Of a DNA stretch of 9,195 nt, positions 5,685-9,195 are shown piece after piece. This stretch comes from JAGNZR01 sp051646055 (GTDB lineage: Bacteria; Fusobacteriota; Fusobacteriia; Fusobacteriales; Fusobacteriaceae). Location of the stretch: the NCBI GenBank assembly GCA_051646055.1, contig JBOFCM010000198.1, positions 1-9,195 of the forward strand, in the 5' to 3' direction. The notes under the pieces are model-generated. The model had not been told where the DNA came from, did no database searches, and was given only the letters and a program-made list of their open reading frames with translations. Each line of letters begins with the position of its first letter. Position 1 is the stretch's first letter. A program made the position numbers and the translations under genes.

Positions 5685-6703
5685 GTCAGCTGAACTCCTT
5701 CTCCCTCTTTTATATAACCTATAACAGCTGGTTTTTCACCAATTTTTTCCAAGGTTTGAAGAGTCTTATTCACGTCGTCATGTTTTACAACTATCATAAA
5801 ACCGATTCCCATATTAAAAACATTGTACATCTCTTCTTTAGGAACATCCCCCATCTCCTGTAGTAGTTTAAAAATTTCAGGAGTTTCTATATTTTTCATA
5901 ATAAATTCTGCCATACATTCAGAAGGTAGAATTCTAGGGACATTTTCATAAAAACCTCCTCCAGTTATATGGCACATAGCGTGTGGGCTAATTTCTTTAA
6001 GAAGAGCTTTTATAGCTTTTACATATATCTTTGTAGGTTCCAAAAGAGCTTCGCCCAAATTTTTGTTCAAATTTCCATAAATTTTATCAAGTTCAAGGTT
6101 ATTATCATCCACTATTTTTCTCACAAGAGAGAAGCCGTTAGAATGAACTCCTGAAGATGGAAGACCTATAATAACATCTCCTGGAACAACATTTTTACCG
6201 GTAATAAGTTTGGATTTTTCTACAGCCCCCACTGTAAATCCAGCAATATCATAGTGTCCATCACTATACATACCAGGCATCTCAGCAGTTTCTCCTCCAA
6301 TAAGAGCACATTCAGCTTCAACACAACCGTCAGCTACACCTTTTACAATAGCCTCTATCTGAGCAGGATGATTTTTTCCTACAGCAATATAATCCAGAAA
6401 AAATAGTGGGAAAGCCCCTTGTACAAGGACGTCATTCACACACATAGCTACAGCGTCAATTCCTATGCTATCATGCTTATCCATTTGAAAAGCTAGCATA
6501 AGTTTGGTTCCCACCCCATCAGTTCCGCTCACAAGAACCGGTTCTTTTAGATTTAGGACAGAAAGGTCAAACATTCCTCCGAAAGCTCCAAGACTATCAA
6601 TACTTCCCTTTACGGCAGTTCTTGCAACATGGGATTTTATTCTACGGACAGACTCATATCCTGCTTCTAAATCTACTCCGGACTCCATATATTTTTTACT
6701 CAT
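5678..6703 (-). CDS. purM: Phosphoribosylformylglycinamidine cyclo-ligase (AIR synthetase)
   Basis: PurM closes the imidazole ring, converting FGAM and ATP to AIR, the fifth step. The 341 residues begin MSKKYMESGVDLEAGYESV, in line with the family start. Motifs include GTDGVGTK (60-67), IDAVAMCVNDVLVQGA (82-97), GGETAEMPGMY (136-146), PSSGVHSNGFSLVR (182-195) and HITGGGFYENVPR (245-257). The ATG at 6703 is preferred because AAGGTG (6710-6715) lies six bases before it. An in-frame GTG at 6712 falls inside that site and is probably not used. The gene overlaps the end of purF by 8 bases and purN by 7 bases. These three genes therefore form a tightly coupled translational block. Confidence 0.97.
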   Translation of the reverse strand: MSKKYMESGVDLEAGYESVRRIKSHVARTAVKGSIDSLGAFGGMFDLSVLNLKEPVLVSGTDGVGTKLMLAFQMDKHDSIGIDAVAMCVNDVLVQGAFPLFFLDYIAVGKNHPAQIEAIVKGVADGCVEAECALIGGETAEMPGMYSDGHYDIAGFTVGAVEKSKLITGKNVVPGDVIIGLPSSGVHSNGFSLVRKIVDDNNLELDKIYGNLNKNLGEALLEPTKIYVKAIKALLKEISPHAMCHITGGGFYENVPRILPSECMAEFIMKNIETPEIFKLLQEMGDVPKEEMYNVFNMGIGFMIVVKHDDVNKTLQTLEKIGEKPAVIGYIKEGEGVQLTW

Positions 6704-8108
6704 TATTTTCACCTTTTTTTAAATTTTCTAGTAGACTAAATACACTTGTAGGATACTCTCCAGTAAAACATGCAACACAAAGATTTTCTCCCAGGGCTTT
6801 TTTCATTCCTTTTAAAGAAAGAAAAGCGAGGGAATCAGCACCTATAAATTTACATAGTTCCTGAGCATCCATTCTATTGCTGATAAGTTCATTGTATGTA
6901 GAAGTATCTACACCGTAGAAACATGGGCTGATTATGGCAGAAGAGGCTACTCTCATATGGACCTCTTTTGCTCCTGCTTCTTTTAGAAGTTTTATTATAT
7001 GTTTAGAAGTTGTTCCACGTACAATGGAATCATCCACAAGAACAACTCTTTTTCCTTTTACAACAGCTTCCATAGCAGAAAGTTTCATTTTAACCCCACG
7101 CTCTCTCTGAGATTGGCTAGGTTTGATAAAAGTTCTTCCTACATAACGATTTTTGACAAGTCCCATTTCATATGGAAGACCCGAAACATCTGAATAGCCC
7201 ATGGCAGCTGAAAGAGAGGAATCTGGAACTCCAATAACAATATCAGCTTCTACAGGTGACTCCTCACAAAGAACAGCTCCAGATTTTCTTCTAGAAGTAT
7301 GGACGTTTATTCCGTTTATACTGCTGTCAGGTCTAGAGAAGTAGATATACTCCATAGCACACATTTTGTCTTGGGTTTGTTCTGTGTAGAAATTTGAATC
7401 TAATCCATCTTTGGAAATTCTTAAAACTTCACCAGGCTTTAAACTTTTAACATATTGAGCCCCTACAATTTCAAAAGCGGAACTTTCAGAACTGGCAACA
7501 TAGCCATTGTCAATCTGCCCCAAAGATAGAGGCCTTAGACCATTTTTATCTCTAATCATAAACAGATTATCTTTGTCCATTATAAGGAAAGAAAATGCTC
7601 CTTCAAGCTTAGGAAGAGCTTTCATAATTCTTTCGTGAAGGGAACCTACTCCCCTCTGAATTAGATGTCCGATTATTTCTGAATCAGAAGTAGATTGAAA
7701 TACGCTTCCCATAGCTTCTAGTTGCATACGGATTTCTCTTGCATTGACGATATTTCCATTGTGGGCGATAACAAAATCTCCAGTATGTGAACGGATTAGA
7801 AGAGGTTGAACATTGTCTATCCCTCCACCACCGAAAGTTGCATATCGAACATGGCCTATAGCCATATTACCTGGAAGAGTCTCTAGTTTTTCATTGTTAA
7901 AAATCTCAGTAACCAGTCCTTCTCCTCTGAATCTTTTGATTTCACTTCCGGTACTGGTTGCAATTCCAACACCTTCTTGTCCACGGTGTTGAAGAGAGTG
8001 AAGCCCATAATATGTAAGTCGTGAAGCTTCATCTAAATTAAAAACCCCAAAAACTCCGCATTCCTCATTTATTTTACCAGTTAAAAAATAATCTAGTTCA
8101 CTTGTCAT
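6696..8108 (-). CDS. purF: Amidophosphoribosyltransferase, Fe-S type with propeptide
   Basis: PurF makes phosphoribosylamine from PRPP and glutamine, the committed and usually feedback-controlled step. The 470 residues carry an N-terminal Ntn glutaminase domain. A predicted propeptide of 16 residues ends INEE before Cys17 (CGVFGVF), which becomes the N-terminal nucleophile. HSLQHRGQEGVGIAT (37-51), GHVRYAT (85-91) and AHNGN (115-119) follow. The PRT domain has VVLVDDSIVRGTT (355-367) for PRPP. Cys250, Cys396, Cys444 and Cys447 match the four [4Fe-4S] ligand positions known in the Bacillus subtilis enzyme, so I infer an oxygen-sensitive clustered enzyme. Two ATG codons lie six bases apart. The second (8108) is chosen because TAGGGG directly abuts the first and leaves it no spacing. 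The gap from purC is 19 bases. Confidence 0.97.
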   Translation of the reverse strand: MTSELDYFLTGKINEECGVFGVFNLDEASRLTYYGLHSLQHRGQEGVGIATSTGSEIKRFRGEGLVTEIFNNEKLETLPGNMAIGHVRYATFGGGGIDNVQPLLIRSHTGDFVIAHNGNIVNAREIRMQLEAMGSVFQSTSDSEIIGHLIQRGVGSLHERIMKALPKLEGAFSFLIMDKDNLFMIRDKNGLRPLSLGQIDNGYVASSESSAFEIVGAQYVKSLKPGEVLRISKDGLDSNFYTEQTQDKMCAMEYIYFSRPDSSINGINVHTSRRKSGAVLCEESPVEADIVIGVPDSSLSAAMGYSDVSGLPYEMGLVKNRYVGRTFIKPSQSQRERGVKMKLSAMEAVVKGKRVVLVDDSIVRGTTSKHIIKLLKEAGAKEVHMRVASSAIISPCFYGVDTSTYNELISNRMDAQELCKFIGADSLAFLSLKGMKKALGENLCVACFTGEYPTSVFSLLENLKKGENNE

Positions 8109-8114
8109 ATTCAT

Positions 8115-8120
8115 CCCCTA
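8115..8120 (-). promoter_or_regulatory. Ribosome binding site deciding the purF start
   Basis: TAGGGG on the - strand is followed at once by ATG (8112-8114), which gives no spacer. It is followed six bases later by a second in-frame ATG (8106-8108). Normal Shine-Dalgarno spacing favours the second, shortening the propeptide by two residues. Confidence 0.65.
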
Positions 8121-8127
8121 TTTTTAA

Positions 8128-8826
8128 TTATCCTAAAATTCTATTTAAAACTTCTATATAGGCATCTTCCACATCTCCTAAATCACGACGGAATCTGTCT
8201 TTATCAAGTTTTTTTTCTGTAACCGCATCCCAAAGTCTGCATGAATCTGGAGATATTTCATCAGCAAGAATAATGTTTCCTTCTGCATCTCTTCCAAATT
8301 CAATTTTAAAATCTACCAGTTTAATTCCTGCATTTTCAAAAAATTCGATTAGAAGTAAATTTATTTTAGCAGTCAGCTCATATATTTTATTCAATTCATC
8401 TCTAGTAGCAAGCCCGAGTGCTATGGCATGGTAATCGTTAATAAGAGGATCTTTTAATTCATCTTTTTTATAACATATTTCAAAAATAGGTGTTGAAAGT
8501 TTGTATCCTTCTTCTATACCTAAAAGTTTAGCTGTAGACCCGGCTAGAGTATTTCTGACGATAACTTCTAAAGGTACAATCTCAACTTTTTTACAAAGTT
8601 GAGATCTCTCGTCTAAAGTAGCTATATGGTGTGTAGGAATACCATTTTTAGAAAGATAGTCATAAATTGTTGTAGTGATTTTGTGATTTAAAATACCTTT
8701 ATTTTCAATGGTTCCTTTTTTTATATTGTTAAAAGCCGTAGCGTCATCCTTATAAAAGATAATTATTTCGTTAGGATTTTCAGTGGTATAAATTTTCTTA
8801 GCCTTTCCTTCATAAATCTGTTTCAT
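8128..8826 (-). CDS. purC: Phosphoribosylaminoimidazole-succinocarboxamide synthase (SAICAR synthetase)
   Basis: PurC ligates aspartate to CAIR using ATP, giving SAICAR, the seventh to eighth step depending on counting. The 232 residues match the short bacterial form. Motifs are YEGKAKKIY (5-13) in the N-terminal lobe, VPLEVIVRNTLAGS (84-97), LVDFKIEFG (170-178), the nucleotide/metal segment LADEISPDSCRLWD (187-200) and DKDRFRRDLG (208-217). The start follows a consensus AGGAGG by five bases, and this site overlaps the TAG stop of purL (TAGGAGG). The gap to purL is 9 bases. The CAIR substrate needs PurE activity, which is not encoded in this window. A perfect 11-bp inverted repeat lies inside the gene at 8579-8605. 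Confidence 0.98.
   Translation of the reverse strand: MKQIYEGKAKKIYTTENPNEIIIFYKDDATAFNNIKKGTIENKGILNHKITTTIYDYLSKNGIPTHHIATLDERSQLCKKVEIVPLEVIVRNTLAGSTAKLLGIEEGYKLSTPIFEICYKKDELKDPLINDYHAIALGLATRDELNKIYELTAKINLLLIEFFENAGIKLVDFKIEFGRDAEGNIILADEISPDSCRLWDAVTEKKLDKDRFRRDLGDVEDAYIEVLNRILG
8579..8605 (-). repeat. Perfect 11-bp inverted repeat inside purC
   Basis: ATCTCAACTTT (8579-8589) and AAAGTTGAGAT (8595-8605) are exact reverse complements with a 5-base spacer. In the purC mRNA this would be a hairpin over codons for roughly residues 74-83 (RSQLCKKVEI). No T tract follows on the transcribed strand, so it does not look like an intrinsic terminator. An overlapping 8-bp palindrome GAGATCTC lies at 8601-8608. 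Confidence 0.5.
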
Positions 8827-8835
8827 AGTTTCCTC

Positions 8836-9195
8836 CTATTTTTTAAAGTAATTAACTCCGTTTGAAAATATATCTTGAAGTTTATTTCCTGGGATATTTT
8901 TAAATACCCCATCCTCATAACGCTCGCTGTGAGCCATTTTTCCAAAAATTTGTCCGCATGGGGAAGTGATTCCCTCTACAGCATAACTTGAACCGTTGAG
9001 ATTTATATCTCTATCCATAGAAAGATTTCCTGAATAATCACAATATTGAGTCGCAATCTGATTGTTTTTTTCCAGCTCTCTGAATAATTCCTCACTGATT
9101 ACAAATTTTCCTTCTCCATGGGAGATTGGAAGATTATGGATTTCTCCCATTTCATAGGATGAAAGCCAAGGAGAATGGTTAGAAGAGATTCGAGT
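8836..9195 (-). CDS. purL: Phosphoribosylformylglycinamidine synthase, C-terminal end (partial)
   Basis: Only the last 119 codons and the TAG stop are present; the gene continues past the right edge. PurL converts FGAR, glutamine and ATP to FGAM, the fourth step. This end belongs to the fused class I glutaminase domain of long single-chain PurL (about 1,200-1,300 residues in the family). The fragment opens TRISSNHSPWLSSYE, typical of the region before the triad. LPISHGEGKF then carries the catalytic His (fragment residue 26) and Glu (28). GSSYAVEGITSPCGQIFGKM and AHSERY follow. The nucleophile Cys and all synthase domains lie outside the window. An ATG at 9150 is internal, not a start, because the frame is open to the edge and the upstream residues are conserved. 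Its stop is part of the purC ribosome binding site. Confidence 0.95.
   Translation of the reverse strand, partial: TRISSNHSPWLSSYEMGEIHNLPISHGEGKFVISEELFRELEKNNQIATQYCDYSGNLSMDRDINLNGSSYAVEGITSPCGQIFGKMAHSERYEDGVFKNIPGNKLQDIFSNGVNYFKK

Noticed and set aside
6533..6546. 14-bp perfect palindrome AAGAACCGGTTCTT inside purM, as an operator.
   Set aside because: It encodes the conserved KEPVL segment before the GTDGVGTK loop, lies mid-gene far from any promoter, and has no second copy that I found in the window.

Overview
The window is AT-rich bacterial chromosome with strong Shine-Dalgarno sites and very tight gene packing. It looks like Fusobacteriota (Ilyobacter, Propionigenium, Cetobacterium or Fusobacterium type). 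A low-GC clostridial relative cannot be excluded from sequence reading alone. The clues are base composition, a single-chain PurL with a fused glutaminase domain (not PurS/PurQ/PurL), and a PurF of the iron-sulfur, propeptide-cleaved type. The content is housekeeping; I see no mobile element, CRISPR array, phage gene or defence system.

Left part, + strand (1-730): a complete tRNA-Asn(GUU) gene with encoded CCA, a Rho-independent terminator, an AT-rich spacer with no convincing promoter, a possible 41-codon membrane microprotein (225-350), and a YccF-family membrane protein (347-727). The small ORF's stop overlaps the yccF start as ATGA. A long hairpin at 734-778 has a T-run on both strands and should terminate yccF and the opposing operon.

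Right part, - strand (815-9195): one long purine operon, read from the right edge leftwards as purL (3' end only), purC, purF, purM, purN, purH, purD, guaB. Junctions are gaps of 8-28 nt or overlaps of 7-8 bp, and several stop codons lie inside the next gene's ribosome binding site. The genes encode de novo steps from PRPP to IMP (PurF, PurD, PurN, PurL, PurM, PurC, PurH), followed by the first committed step to GMP (GuaB). PurE and PurB activities and the main operon promoter must lie outside the window.

The most interesting signal is a near-consensus extended -10 promoter (ATGACA, 17 bp, TGC-TATAAT) formed by the last codons of purD, which would let guaB be expressed separately from the IMP genes. 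Other points are the candidate microprotein and several perfect inverted repeats inside purC, purN and purD, one with a cUUCGg tetraloop. There is no stretch over 300 bases without a gene.
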